From: SIG452 sp045540295
GTDB taxonomy: Bacteria > Bacillota > Clostridia > UMGS1840
Length of the DNA: 64,000 nt
Direction of reading: 5' to 3'
NCBI GenBank assembly: GCA_045540295.1
Contig: JAZQGY010000005.1
Span: forward strand, 1 to 64,000
Each line of letters begins with the position of its first letter. Position 1 is the first letter of the stretch. The notes under the pieces are model-generated. The model worked only from the letters and a program-made list of their open reading frames with translations, was not told where the DNA came from and made no database searches. Positions 24,615 to 32,204 of this stretch are shown one piece after another. Both the position numbers and the translations under genes were made by a program.

Positions 24615-25505
24615 TTACTCGGCTTTAAACATGGTGCCAATACCATCTGTAGTAAAAATTTCCAATAATAAGCAGTGGGGAATCCGGCCATCTAAGATAT
24701 GCACAGATTTTACGCCGGAATCAATGGCGTCTAAGCAACCTAACACTTTGGGAATCATACCGCCGGTGATAATGCCGTCATCAATCAGTTTTAAGGTATC
24801 TGCTTTGGTGATTTCGGAAATGACCTCAGGAGCATCCACATCCATTTTAAGGCCTTCAATATCGGTTAACAAAATCAGCTTTTCAGCTTCTAAGGCACCT
24901 GCCAACACTCCGGCTGCGGTATCTGCATTGATATTGTAGCTATGGCCGTTTTCATCCACACCGATGGGTGCGATAACAGGAATGTATCCATTATCCGCTA
25001 AGTTCCGAACCAATTTGGAATTTACTTTCACAATGTCTCCCACATAGCCGATATCCACTTCTTCCCCATCCACGGTAGTGGTATGCTTTTCGCAGGTAAA
25101 AAGGCAGGAGTCCATGCCGGAGATTCCAACGGCGTTTCCGCCGTTTACGTTTAAGAGAGACACCACTTCTTTGTTGGTTTTTCCGATTAACACCATCTGC
25201 GCTACCTGCATGGTGGTTTCATCGGTCACGCGAAGACCGTTGACAAACTCACTCTGCACATCGTAGGTTTTTAAGGCACTGGAAATGTCGGGTCCGCCGC
25301 CGTGTACCACAATGGGGTGCATCCCGATGTATTTTAATAAGGTGATATCTTCCATCACGGAGTTTTTTAATTCCCCGTTAATCATAGCGTTACCGCCGTA
25401 TTTTATGACAACGGTTTTATCGTAAAACTTCTGGATATAGGGCATTGCCTCTACCAGAATTTTTGCTTTATGAATCAGTTTATCCATATCCATGTTCTTT
25501 GGCAC
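24615..25505 (-). CDS. argB: Acetylglutamate kinase
   Basis: A 296-residue kinase for the second step of arginine synthesis, phosphorylating N-acetylglutamate. It has the amino-acid kinase motifs VVIKYGGNAM at the N-terminus, VVHGGGPDIS, GNAVGISGMD, APIGVDENGHSYNINADTAA (as ADTAAGVLAGAL) and the C-terminal TGGMIPKV. It lies six bases after argC and closes the typA-argC-argB unit. No N-terminal arginine-sensing extension is obvious beyond the short MDKLIHKAKILVEAMPYIQ helix, which resembles the one in Arg-inhibited enzymes; inhibition by arginine is therefore possible. Confidence 0.95.
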   Translation of the reverse strand: MPKNMDMDKLIHKAKILVEAMPYIQKFYDKTVVIKYGGNAMINGELKNSVMEDITLLKYIGMHPIVVHGGGPDISSALKTYDVQSEFVNGLRVTDETTMQVAQMVLIGKTNKEVVSLLNVNGGNAVGISGMDSCLFTCEKHTTTVDGEEVDIGYVGDIVKVNSKLVRNLADNGYIPVIAPIGVDENGHSYNINADTAAGVLAGALEAEKLILLTDIEGLKMDVDAPEVISEITKADTLKLIDDGIITGGMIPKVLGCLDAIDSGVKSVHILDGRIPHCLLLEIFTTDGIGTMFKAE

Positions 25506-25511
25506 CTCTTT

Positions 25512-26552
25512 TTATAAGTAGAATCCGGGGCTTACCAGTCCGGTGGTTTCGGGAAGGTCAAACATCAGATTCATATTCTGCACTGCCTGCCCTGCGGCCC
25601 CTTTGTTTAAATTATCGGTGGTGGAAACCACAACTACACGTCGTAAGCGTTTGTCTACGGTTAAACCGATATCAATATAGTTAGAGCCTGCTACGTGATT
25701 GGATTCGGGAATTTTTCCTGCATCATAGATACGAACGAAGGGACAGTTTTCATAGAACTTGCGGTAAGCGTCCAAAAGCTGTTCTTCGGTGTAATCATCC
25801 GTCATGTTCATATAAATGGTGGCATAGATGCCTCGCTTCATGGGTACCAGGTGAGGAGTGAAGCTAATCATCACTTCCTGACCTGCCAGCTTGGAATATT
25901 CCTGTTCAATTTCAGAGGTATGACGGTGGGTTGCAATTTTATATGCTTTCATATTTTCGGTACATTCACAGAAGTGGTAATCCAGATGAATTCCTCTGCC
26001 TGCACCGGTCACACCGGATTTGGCATCCACAATAATGTTTTTGGTATCCACAAACCCTCCTCTAATCAGGGGAGCTGCCCCCAAAATGGAAGTGGTGGTA
26101 TAGCAACCGGGGTTACCGATTAAACGTGCTTTTTTAATTTTTTCCCGATAAAGTTCACATAAGCCATACACCGATTCTTTTAATAATTCGGGATTTTTAT
26201 GAGTGGTTTTATACCATTCTTCATATACTGCCACATCATCGTAACGGTAGTCACCGCTTAAGTCAATCACACGAAGACCGGCGTTATATAAGTTTCCAAT
26301 CACCATATCGGATGCACCGTGAGGCAAAGAAGTAAATACCACATCGCATTTTTTTGCAATTTCTTCCACATTTAATTCTTCCAACACAATATCGCAGATT
26401 CCTCTTAAATGGGGATAAATGGTGGAAATTTTTTCTCCTGCGGTACTGCCCGATACTAACGTGGTCACTTCCACTTCGGGATGATTTAACAATAACCGTA
26501 ATAATTCAATTCCGGCATAGCCTGTAACACCTAAAATACCGGCTCTAATCAT
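25512..26552 (-). CDS. argC: N-acetyl-gamma-glutamyl-phosphate reductase
   Basis: A 346-residue NADPH-dependent reductase for the third arginine step. The Rossmann motif GVTGYAGIELLRLL is at residues 8-21. The catalytic Cys is in GNPGCYTTTS (about residue 149), and the conserved HxHTSEIEQ and FTPHLVPMKRGI segments are present. It starts 13 bases after the typA stop and is followed closely by argB. The remaining arginine genes are not in this window. Confidence 0.95.
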   Translation of the reverse strand: MIRAGILGVTGYAGIELLRLLLNHPEVEVTTLVSGSTAGEKISTIYPHLRGICDIVLEELNVEEIAKKCDVVFTSLPHGASDMVIGNLYNAGLRVIDLSGDYRYDDVAVYEEWYKTTHKNPELLKESVYGLCELYREKIKKARLIGNPGCYTTTSILGAAPLIRGGFVDTKNIIVDAKSGVTGAGRGIHLDYHFCECTENMKAYKIATHRHTSEIEQEYSKLAGQEVMISFTPHLVPMKRGIYATIYMNMTDDYTEEQLLDAYRKFYENCPFVRIYDAGKIPESNHVAGSNYIDIGLTVDKRLRRVVVVSTTDNLNKGAAGQAVQNMNLMFDLPETTGLVSPGFYL

Positions 26553-26565
26553 ATCTGTATTCCTC

Positions 26566-28383
26566 CTATGCTTTGCTACGTGCTTTTGCTCTTAGCTGAT
26601 TATTTAAGATTCGTTTACGAATACGAAGGCTTTGGGGGGTTACTTCCAAAAGCTCGTCATCTGCTAAAAATTCTAAGGATGCTTCTAAGCTATACACGGT
26701 AGGCGGTGTGAGTTTTAGAGCATCGTCGCTACCGGAGGCACGGGTATTGGTCAACTGTTTTTTCTTGCATACATTTACATTGATGTCTTCCTGTTTAGGA
26801 GTAAAGCCAACTACCATACCTTCATATACCTTGGTGCCGGCACCGATAAAGAGGGTGCCTCGTTCCTGAGCATTATACAAACCGTAAGTCACGGCAGTTC
26901 CGGTTTCAAAAGCAACCAAAGAGCCGGTGAAACGCTTGGTAATATCGCCCTTGTGTTCCTGATATTCGTGGAAGATGGTATTTAGAATCCCTTCCCCACG
27001 GGTATCGGTTAAAAATTCACTCCGATAACCAAAGAGGCCACGGGAGGGAATGATAAATTCAATTCTCATACGGTTACCAACCGGTGCCATCTGAGTAAGC
27101 TCTGCCTTGCGAAGGCCCATTTTTTCCATGACGGAGCCAACGCAGTCTTCGGGAACATCAATGACTAACTTTTCGGTAGGCTCATAAATTTTGCCGTCAA
27201 TTTCCTTAAGGAGCACTCTGGGAGTGGAAACGGCAAATTCAAAGCCTTCTCTTCTCATGGTTTCAATCAAAATGGAAAGGTGCATTTCCCCTCTTCCTGA
27301 TACTAAGAAACAATCAGTAGTTTCTCCGTCTTTTACACGCAGAGAAACATCTTTTAACAGTTCCTTTTGCAGACGGTCACGAATCTGACGGGTGGTTACA
27401 AATTTTCCTTCCTGCCCTGCAAAGGGGCTATCGTTCACGGAGAAGGTCATTTCCACGGTGGGTTCTCCAATTTTCACAAATTCAATGGGTTCCGGATTGG
27501 AAACTGCGGTGATGGTTTCACCGATAGTGATATCCTCAATGCCGGAGAAATAAATGATATCACCCACTTTGGCATCGGTAACCTGCTTTCTGTTTAACCC
27601 GTCAAACTGATAAAGGTTTGTCACCTTGCCACGTCTGGGAGCACGTCGGTTATGATAATCGCAAACCATAACCTCCTGATTCTGCTTCACAACGCCACGT
27701 TCCACTCTGCCGATGGCAACTCTGCCCACATAATCGTTATAGTCGATAGAGGAAACCAAAACCTGCAAATCGCCGTTTTCGTCTCCTTCGGGAGCGGGAA
27801 TGTAGCTGACAATTTTTTCAAACAAAACGGATAGGTCTTTTCCTGCCACATTGGGAGAATAGGAAGCTGTCCCCGCTCTGCCTGAGCAGTAAATAATGGG
27901 ACTGTCCAGCTGTTCGTCGTTGGCATCCAATTCCAACAAAAGCTCCAGCACTTCTTCACCAACTTCGTTTAAACGAGCGTCCGGCTTATCAATTTTATTG
28001 ATGACAACAATAATTCTATGACCTAATTCCAACGCTTTTTGCAACACAAAACGGGTCTGAGGCATAGGGCCTTCCGCAGCATCTACCAATAGCACTACAC
28101 CGTTTACCATTTTTAGCACTCGTTCCACCTCACCGGAAAAATCGGCATGTCCGGGGGTGTCGATAATATTGATTTTGGTGTCCTTATAATGCACAGCAGT
28201 ATTTTTGGCCAAGATGGTGATTCCACGTTCTCGTTCTAAGGCGTTATTATCCATCACACGTTCCTCTACCACCTGGTTTTCACGGTATACACCGCCCTGC
28301 TTTAGCATCTCGTCTACCAGGGTAGTTTTTCCATGGTCAACGTGAGCAATAATGGCGATATTTCTTAAATCTTCTCGAATCAT
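26566..28383 (-). CDS. typA: Ribosome-associated GTPase TypA/BipA
   Basis: A 605-residue translational GTPase. The G domain has AHVDHGKTTL (G1), RGITI, DTPGHADF with the catalytic His (G3) and NKIDKP (G4). EF-G-like domains II, III and V and the BipA C-terminal domain follow. It acts on ribosome assembly and stress adaptation. The ATG at 28383 is chosen because AGAGGGG lies just before it and the protein then begins with the family-typical MIREDLRNIAIIAHVDHG; an in-frame extension to 28590 lacks similarity and overlaps the promoter (-10 TATAAT at 28470-28465 with an upstream TG). argC follows within 13 bases. Confidence 0.96.
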   Translation of the reverse strand: MIREDLRNIAIIAHVDHGKTTLVDEMLKQGGVYRENQVVEERVMDNNALERERGITILAKNTAVHYKDTKINIIDTPGHADFSGEVERVLKMVNGVVLLVDAAEGPMPQTRFVLQKALELGHRIIVVINKIDKPDARLNEVGEEVLELLLELDANDEQLDSPIIYCSGRAGTASYSPNVAGKDLSVLFEKIVSYIPAPEGDENGDLQVLVSSIDYNDYVGRVAIGRVERGVVKQNQEVMVCDYHNRRAPRRGKVTNLYQFDGLNRKQVTDAKVGDIIYFSGIEDITIGETITAVSNPEPIEFVKIGEPTVEMTFSVNDSPFAGQEGKFVTTRQIRDRLQKELLKDVSLRVKDGETTDCFLVSGRGEMHLSILIETMRREGFEFAVSTPRVLLKEIDGKIYEPTEKLVIDVPEDCVGSVMEKMGLRKAELTQMAPVGNRMRIEFIIPSRGLFGYRSEFLTDTRGEGILNTIFHEYQEHKGDITKRFTGSLVAFETGTAVTYGLYNAQERGTLFIGAGTKVYEGMVVGFTPKQEDINVNVCKKKQLTNTRASGSDDALKLTPPTVYSLEASLEFLADDELLEVTPQSLRIRKRILNNQLRAKARSKA

Positions 28384-28464
28384 AAGAACCCCTCTTTTTT
28401 CATTCAAACGGTCATTGGGAACACAAATAAAAACAATGTCCCATGTTAAATTTATACAAATACA

Positions 28465-28470
28465 ATTATA
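28465..28470 (-). promoter_or_regulatory. typA -10 element (extended)
   Basis: TGCTATAAT on the minus strand gives an extended -10; the -35 region is weak (TGGAAT). It lies about 80 bases before the chosen typA start. Confidence 0.55.
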
Positions 28471-28593
28471 GCACACCCTTTCTGAAAATTCCAGTATTTT
28501 TGGCAGAAAAAACGGCATTTTTTCAAATTTTTTTGCATTTTTTCGGTGATTCTTTGAAAAATGCTCCGTGAAAGACATTTTTTCCCTCAAAAA

Positions 28594-28622
28594 TTGACAA
28601 ATGAAAAAATTTGGTATATACT
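28594..28622 (+). promoter_or_regulatory. MATE gene promoter
   Basis: TTGACA (28594-28599), 17-base spacer, TATACT (28617-28622); start codon 45 bases downstream. Confidence 0.85.
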
Positions 28623-28667
28623 AATTCTATTGAATTTTAGGTAATTTGGGAAAGAAGGAACGATACT

Positions 28668-30071
28668 TTGCAAGCATTAAGACGGCTCTTTTCCACTCGG
28701 TATATGTTAAAGGAAAAGGACAAAGCGGGAGAAATTCCCACCTCAAAAGAAGCATACAAAAAAACATTTGACTTAGCCTGGCCCTCTATGACCGAATCGG
28801 TGCTGGTCTGCTTAACCGGTGCTGTGGATACTATGATGGTGGGCTCCATCAGTCCCCAAGCTATTTCAGCGGTAGGCATCACCAATCAACCGAAATTTAT
28901 TCTGTTAGCTCTGATTTTCTCACTGAATGTAGGAATCACTGCGGTCATTGCCCGAAGAAAAGGCGAAGGGAATCAAGACGGTGCAAACCGTTGTATGAAA
29001 CAATCCCTGATGATTGCAACCATCTTAGCAATTTTACTGTTTGCCCTGGGTAATGTCATTGCAGAACCGCTGCTTCGCTTCGCAGGAGCCGGCAACGACA
29101 TCATTCACGACGCAGTTTTATATTTCCGTATCATCATGGTTGGCATTTTCTTTAACTCCATCGGTCTTGCCATCAATGCGGCACAGCGAGGGGTTGGAAA
29201 TACCCGAATTTCCATGACTACCAATCTGACGGCAAACATCGTGAATGTGATATTCAACTATTTTCTCATCAACGGTGCCTGGGGATTTCCCAAATGGGGC
29301 GTCATGGGAGCAGCCGTTGCCACAGCACTTGGAAACTTTGTTGCTTTTTTAATGGCGGTGGCATCCATTCTTCCCAAAAAGCGGTATTTAAGCCTGTTTT
29401 CCAAAGCAAAATGGCGGTTTGACCGCGCCACCATGGGCTCTGTTTCCAAGGTAGGCTTTAGTGCCTGTGCCGAACAGGTTGCCATGCGAATCGGCTTTTT
29501 CATCTATGCCAAAATCGTGGCTGGACTGGGAACCATTCCCTTTGCAACTCACCAGATTTGTATGAATATTATGAGTATTTCCTTTGGCTTTGGGGACGGA
29601 TTTTCTGTGGCATCCGCAACACTGGTAGGTCAGTCCTTAGGTTCCAAACGACCTGATATGGCAAGGATTTATGCAAGTATCTGCCAGAGAATTGCCCTTG
29701 TTATTTCCACGGTTCTATTTGTGTTGTTTATTGTGTTCCGCCGTGAAATTGTGGGCATGTTTACCACCGATATGACCATCATCCAAGAAGGTGCGGTGCT
29801 GATGATTATTATGGCATTCACCACCCATGCACAAACTTCTCAAGTGATTATCACCGGAGCATTGAGAGGTGCCGGTGATGCGATGTATGTGGCGCTGACC
29901 TCTCTTTTAAGCATCGGTATTGTGCGACCGCTTCTCACGTATCTTCTCTGTTATCCGGTAGGACTTGGACTTCCCGGTGCCTGGATTGGAGTGATGCTGG
30001 ATCAGTTTATGCGCCTTGTCATAAACTGGACTCACTTTAAAAAAGGAAAATGGACAACGATTAAACTATAG
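28668..30071 (+). CDS. MATE-family multidrug/cation efflux protein
   Basis: A 467-residue membrane transporter with about twelve helices and the two-fold internal similarity of the MATE family. Typical segments are AWPSMTESVLVCLTGAVDTMMVG near residue 35 (MATE first helix), GVGNTRISM and GALRGAGDAMY, the paired loop motifs. It would export drugs or organic cations against a sodium or proton gradient. A TTG start at 28668 is chosen because AAGGA lies seven bases before it and a strong promoter is just upstream; an ATG 36 bases later is the alternative. It is divergent from typA and ends in a strong terminator. Confidence 0.9.
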   Translation: MQALRRLFSTRYMLKEKDKAGEIPTSKEAYKKTFDLAWPSMTESVLVCLTGAVDTMMVGSISPQAISAVGITNQPKFILLALIFSLNVGITAVIARRKGEGNQDGANRCMKQSLMIATILAILLFALGNVIAEPLLRFAGAGNDIIHDAVLYFRIIMVGIFFNSIGLAINAAQRGVGNTRISMTTNLTANIVNVIFNYFLINGAWGFPKWGVMGAAVATALGNFVAFLMAVASILPKKRYLSLFSKAKWRFDRATMGSVSKVGFSACAEQVAMRIGFFIYAKIVAGLGTIPFATHQICMNIMSISFGFGDGFSVASATLVGQSLGSKRPDMARIYASICQRIALVISTVLFVLFIVFRREIVGMFTTDMTIIQEGAVLMIIMAFTTHAQTSQVIITGALRGAGDAMYVALTSLLSIGIVRPLLTYLLCYPVGLGLPGAWIGVMLDQFMRLVINWTHFKKGKWTTIKL

Positions 30072-30072
30072 A

Positions 30073-30114
30073 AAAAAAGACTATGTGTAATAAAGAATAC
30101 ACATAGTCTTTTTT
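30073..30114. terminator. Bidirectional terminator between the MATE gene and the Cys-rich gene
   Basis: AAAAAGACTATGTGTA and TACACATAGTCTTTTT form a 16-bp stem with an eight-base loop. It begins directly after the MATE stop and touches the stop of the convergent Cys-rich gene. Confidence 0.9.
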
Positions 30115-30334
30115 ACTGCATCTTAAATCTCATATCTTCCGTATTGAAAACATTTCTCGGGCATTTAATATGAACGCAATCCTCACAGTTATGAGGACCT
30201 CTGTAGTTTAGGCAACAACACAAGTAGTCACATTCATCACAACAAATTTCGTTTCCGTGTTCGCCATTTCCGGGACAGTCTTTTCCTCCGTTTCCGGGAA
30301 TCAATTCAATTCCGGTTGGTCCGTCAACAATCAT
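30113..30334 (-). CDS. Small Cys-rich protein of unknown function
   Basis: A 73-residue protein with ten Cys: CPGNGEHGNEICCDECDYLC and then a CC pair, followed after nine residues by CEDCVHIKC. The clustered CxxC-like pairs suggest zinc or another metal. There is no signal peptide or membrane helix, and the N-terminus MIVDGPTGIELIPGNGG is not family-typical. The ATG at 30334 is preceded by AAGGGTGAG at three bases; an extension to 30352 falls into the T-run of the leader terminator. The gene lies behind a 230-base leader with a long closed stem and an intrinsic terminator, so conditional expression is likely. No family was recognised. Confidence 0.7.
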   Translation of the reverse strand: MIVDGPTGIELIPGNGGKDCPGNGEHGNEICCDECDYLCCCLNYRGPHNCEDCVHIKCPRNVFNTEDMRFKMQ

Positions 30335-30350
30335 AATCTCACCCTTTTCC

Positions 30351-30382
30351 AAATAAAAAATGCGCCAACGGTCGTTGACGCA
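30351..30382 (-). terminator. Intrinsic terminator in the leader of the Cys-rich gene
   Basis: On the minus strand TGCGTCAACG pairs with CGTTGGCGCA (one G-U pair) around AC and is followed by TTTTTTATTT, 17 bases before the start codon. CAACGG at 30403-30398 could pair with CCGTTG of the 3' arm and compete with the terminator. Confidence 0.75.
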
Positions 30383-30404
30383 ATAAAATGCAAACTCCCG
30401 TTGT

Positions 30405-30563
30405 TGTCACACAAACTTAATCAGAATAGGATTTACTCCACATACCCTAATTAATGGAATTTGCATTTTTAACAAATTCAAAATTAGAGTATGCAAAATA
30501 GGATATAGGTATCCTATAACATACAAAAATCCTATTCCATGATTCAATTAAGTTTATGTGACA
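30405..30563 (-). ncRNA. Highly structured leader RNA domain upstream of the Cys-rich gene (riboswitch-like candidate)
   Basis: Read on the minus strand, a 17-bp stem (30563-30547 with 30421-30405, one G-U) closes the domain. A second 11-bp stem (30537-30527 with 30434-30424) stacks on it. Inside are an 8-bp tetraloop hairpin ATAGGATA-CCTA-TATCCTAT (30517-30498) and an interrupted stem (30493-30441). The predicted transcription start is at the base of the closing stem. A terminator and then a gene follow. It could be a regulatory RNA or a small miniature inverted-repeat element; the promoter placement favours RNA. No known riboswitch consensus was recognised. Confidence 0.6.
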
Positions 30564-30568
30564 ATATT

Positions 30569-30597
30569 AGTATATCACAACGTATGGAAAAAAACAA
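30569..30597 (-). promoter_or_regulatory. Promoter of the structured leader / Cys-rich gene
   Basis: TTGTTT (30597-30592) and TATACT (30574-30569) with 17 bases between on the minus strand. The start would be at about 30562, the first bases of the closing stem. Confidence 0.65.
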
Positions 30598-30662
30598 GTA
30601 GTTTATTCTAAAATTTATTATATAGATATAGATTTCAATTCTGTCAATGAAATAACAACGCC

Positions 30663-30716
30663 ACCTCATCCACCGCAAGCGGTCCCCCTTCCCCTCAAGG
30701 GGAAGGCTTTTGAGGT
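30663..30716 (+). repeat. Compact three-hairpin element
   Basis: ACCTCA (30663-30668) and TGAGGT (30711-30716) enclose ACCGC-AA-GCGGT and CCTTCCCCT-CA-AGGGGAAGG, with a T-run after. It looks like a nested terminator or an interspersed repeat; it lies in the gap between the Cys-rich gene's promoter and the tuf 3' end. Confidence 0.55.
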
Positions 30717-30759
30717 TTTTTATTATCACAGGTTCCCACAACGTAAGGTGAAGAAAAAC

Positions 30760-30860
30760 AGATGCAGAATTTGGAAATCGAATGAAGGCGAAGCCTGAAC
30801 ATGCCCGAAGGCGTACAAAAGGTACGCCGAGTGGTGAGATTCACGGATTCTGCGCTGTTT
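30760..30860 (+). repeat. Palindromic dispersed repeat, copy 3
   Basis: CCCGAAGGCGTAC..GGTACGCCGAGTGGTGAG forms the centre; arms GCAGAATTTGGAAATC and GATTCACGGATTCTGC are roughly complementary. It lies just past the tuf terminator. Confidence 0.75.
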
Positions 30861-30876
30861 TTCAAGCCGTCTTTCA

Positions 30877-30918
30877 TAAAAAAAGAGCCATCGGAGTTAA
30901 TCCGATAGCTCTTTTTTA
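30877..30918. terminator. tuf terminator
   Basis: AAAAAAGAGCCATCGGA and TCCGATAGCTCTTTTTT form a long stem with one mismatch around GTTAA, 11 bases after the tuf stop on the minus strand. Confidence 0.9.
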
Positions 30919-30928
30919 TGAACGCTAA

Positions 30929-32131
30929 TTATTCGATAACGGCAGTAACAGCGCCAGAACCTACGGTTCTACCACCTTCACGGATAGCGAATCTTAAACC
31001 TTCTTCAATAGCGATAGGTTTAATTAATTCAACTTCCATTTCAACGTTATCACCAGGCATGCACATTTCGGTGCCTGCGGGTAATTTAATCTGACCGGTT
31101 ACGTCGGTAGTTCTGAAATAGAACTGGGGTCTGTAATCGTTGAAGAAAGGAGTATGTCTACCACCTTCTTCTTTGGTCAGAACGTATACCTGAGCTTTGA
31201 ATTTGGTGTGGGGTTTAATGGTACCGGGTTTTGCTAATACCTGACCTCTTTCGATTTCAGTTCTCTGAACACCACGGAGCAGTAAACCAACGTTATCACC
31301 AGCTTCAGCATAGTCCAGTAATTTTCTGAACATTTCGATACCGGTAACAACGATTTTTCTAGCTTCTTCAGCTAAACCAACCAGTTCAACTTCGTCGTTT
31401 AATTTTAACTGACCTCTTTCTACTCTACCGGTAGCAACAGTACCACGACCGGTAATGGTGAATACGTCTTCAACAGGCATTAAGAAGGGCAGGTCTGCTT
31501 TTCTTTCCGGAGTAGGAATGTAAGCGTCAACCTGATCCATCAGAGCCAGGATGGGAGCATATTCAGGAGCAGAAGGATCGGTAGCAGAAGATTCTAATGC
31601 TACTAAAGCGGAACCGCTAACGATCGGAATATCGTCACCGGGGAATTCATATTCATTTAACAGTTCTCTGATTTCCATTTCAACTAATTCCAGTAATTCG
31701 GGATCGTCAACCTGGTCAGCTTTGTTCATGAATACAACAATGTAGGGAACGCCTACCTGACGAGACAGCAGGATGTGTTCTCTGGTCTGAGGCATCGGAC
31801 CGTCAGCAGCAGATACAACTAAGATAGCGCCGTCCATCTGAGCAGCACCGGTGTTCATGTTTTTAACATAGTCAGCATGGCCGGGGCAGTCAACGTGAGC
31901 GTAGTGTCTAGCATCGGTTTCATATTCTACGTGAGCGGTAGAAATGGTAATACCTCTTTCTCTTTCTTCGGGAGCTTTGTCGATCATGTCGTAAGCTTCG
32001 TACTGAGCCTGACCTTTCATAGCCAGAACTTTGGTAATAGCAGCGGTTAAGGAAGTTTTACCGTGGTCAACGTGGCCGATAGTACCAATGTTAACGTGGG
32101 GTTTGCTTCTTTCGAATTTAGCTTTTGCCAT
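30929..32131 (-). CDS. tuf: Elongation factor Tu
   Basis: A 400-residue EF-Tu. All G motifs are intact: GHVDHGKTSL, RGITI, DCPGHADYVKNM and NKAD (FMNKADQVDD), with the GSALVAL G5 region. Domains II and III follow with the tRNA-binding HTKFKAQVYVL and GGRHTPFFNDYRPQFYFRTTD segments. It delivers aminoacyl-tRNA to the ribosome. GGAGG precedes the ATG. It is the last gene of the L7Ae-rpsL-rpsG-fusA-tuf string, 73 bases after fusA. Confidence 0.98.
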   Translation of the reverse strand: MAKAKFERSKPHVNIGTIGHVDHGKTSLTAAITKVLAMKGQAQYEAYDMIDKAPEERERGITISTAHVEYETDARHYAHVDCPGHADYVKNMNTGAAQMDGAILVVSAADGPMPQTREHILLSRQVGVPYIVVFMNKADQVDDPELLELVEMEIRELLNEYEFPGDDIPIVSGSALVALESSATDPSAPEYAPILALMDQVDAYIPTPERKADLPFLMPVEDVFTITGRGTVATGRVERGQLKLNDEVELVGLAEEARKIVVTGIEMFRKLLDYAEAGDNVGLLLRGVQRTEIERGQVLAKPGTIKPHTKFKAQVYVLTKEEGGRHTPFFNDYRPQFYFRTTDVTGQIKLPAGTEMCMPGDNVEMEVELIKPIAIEEGLRFAIREGGRTVGSGAVTAVIE

Positions 32132-32204
32132 TGATAGTTTCCTCCTTCGTGAAGCTATGCTTCAAGATTTTTTATAAGATAATTTTTTTTAACAAGAATA
32201 AGGA

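Noticed and set aside
24452..24691. A 79-codon minus-strand open frame overlapping the end of argB
   Set aside because: It lies in another frame of argB and in the palindromic repeat; no ribosome binding site and no recognisable protein features.
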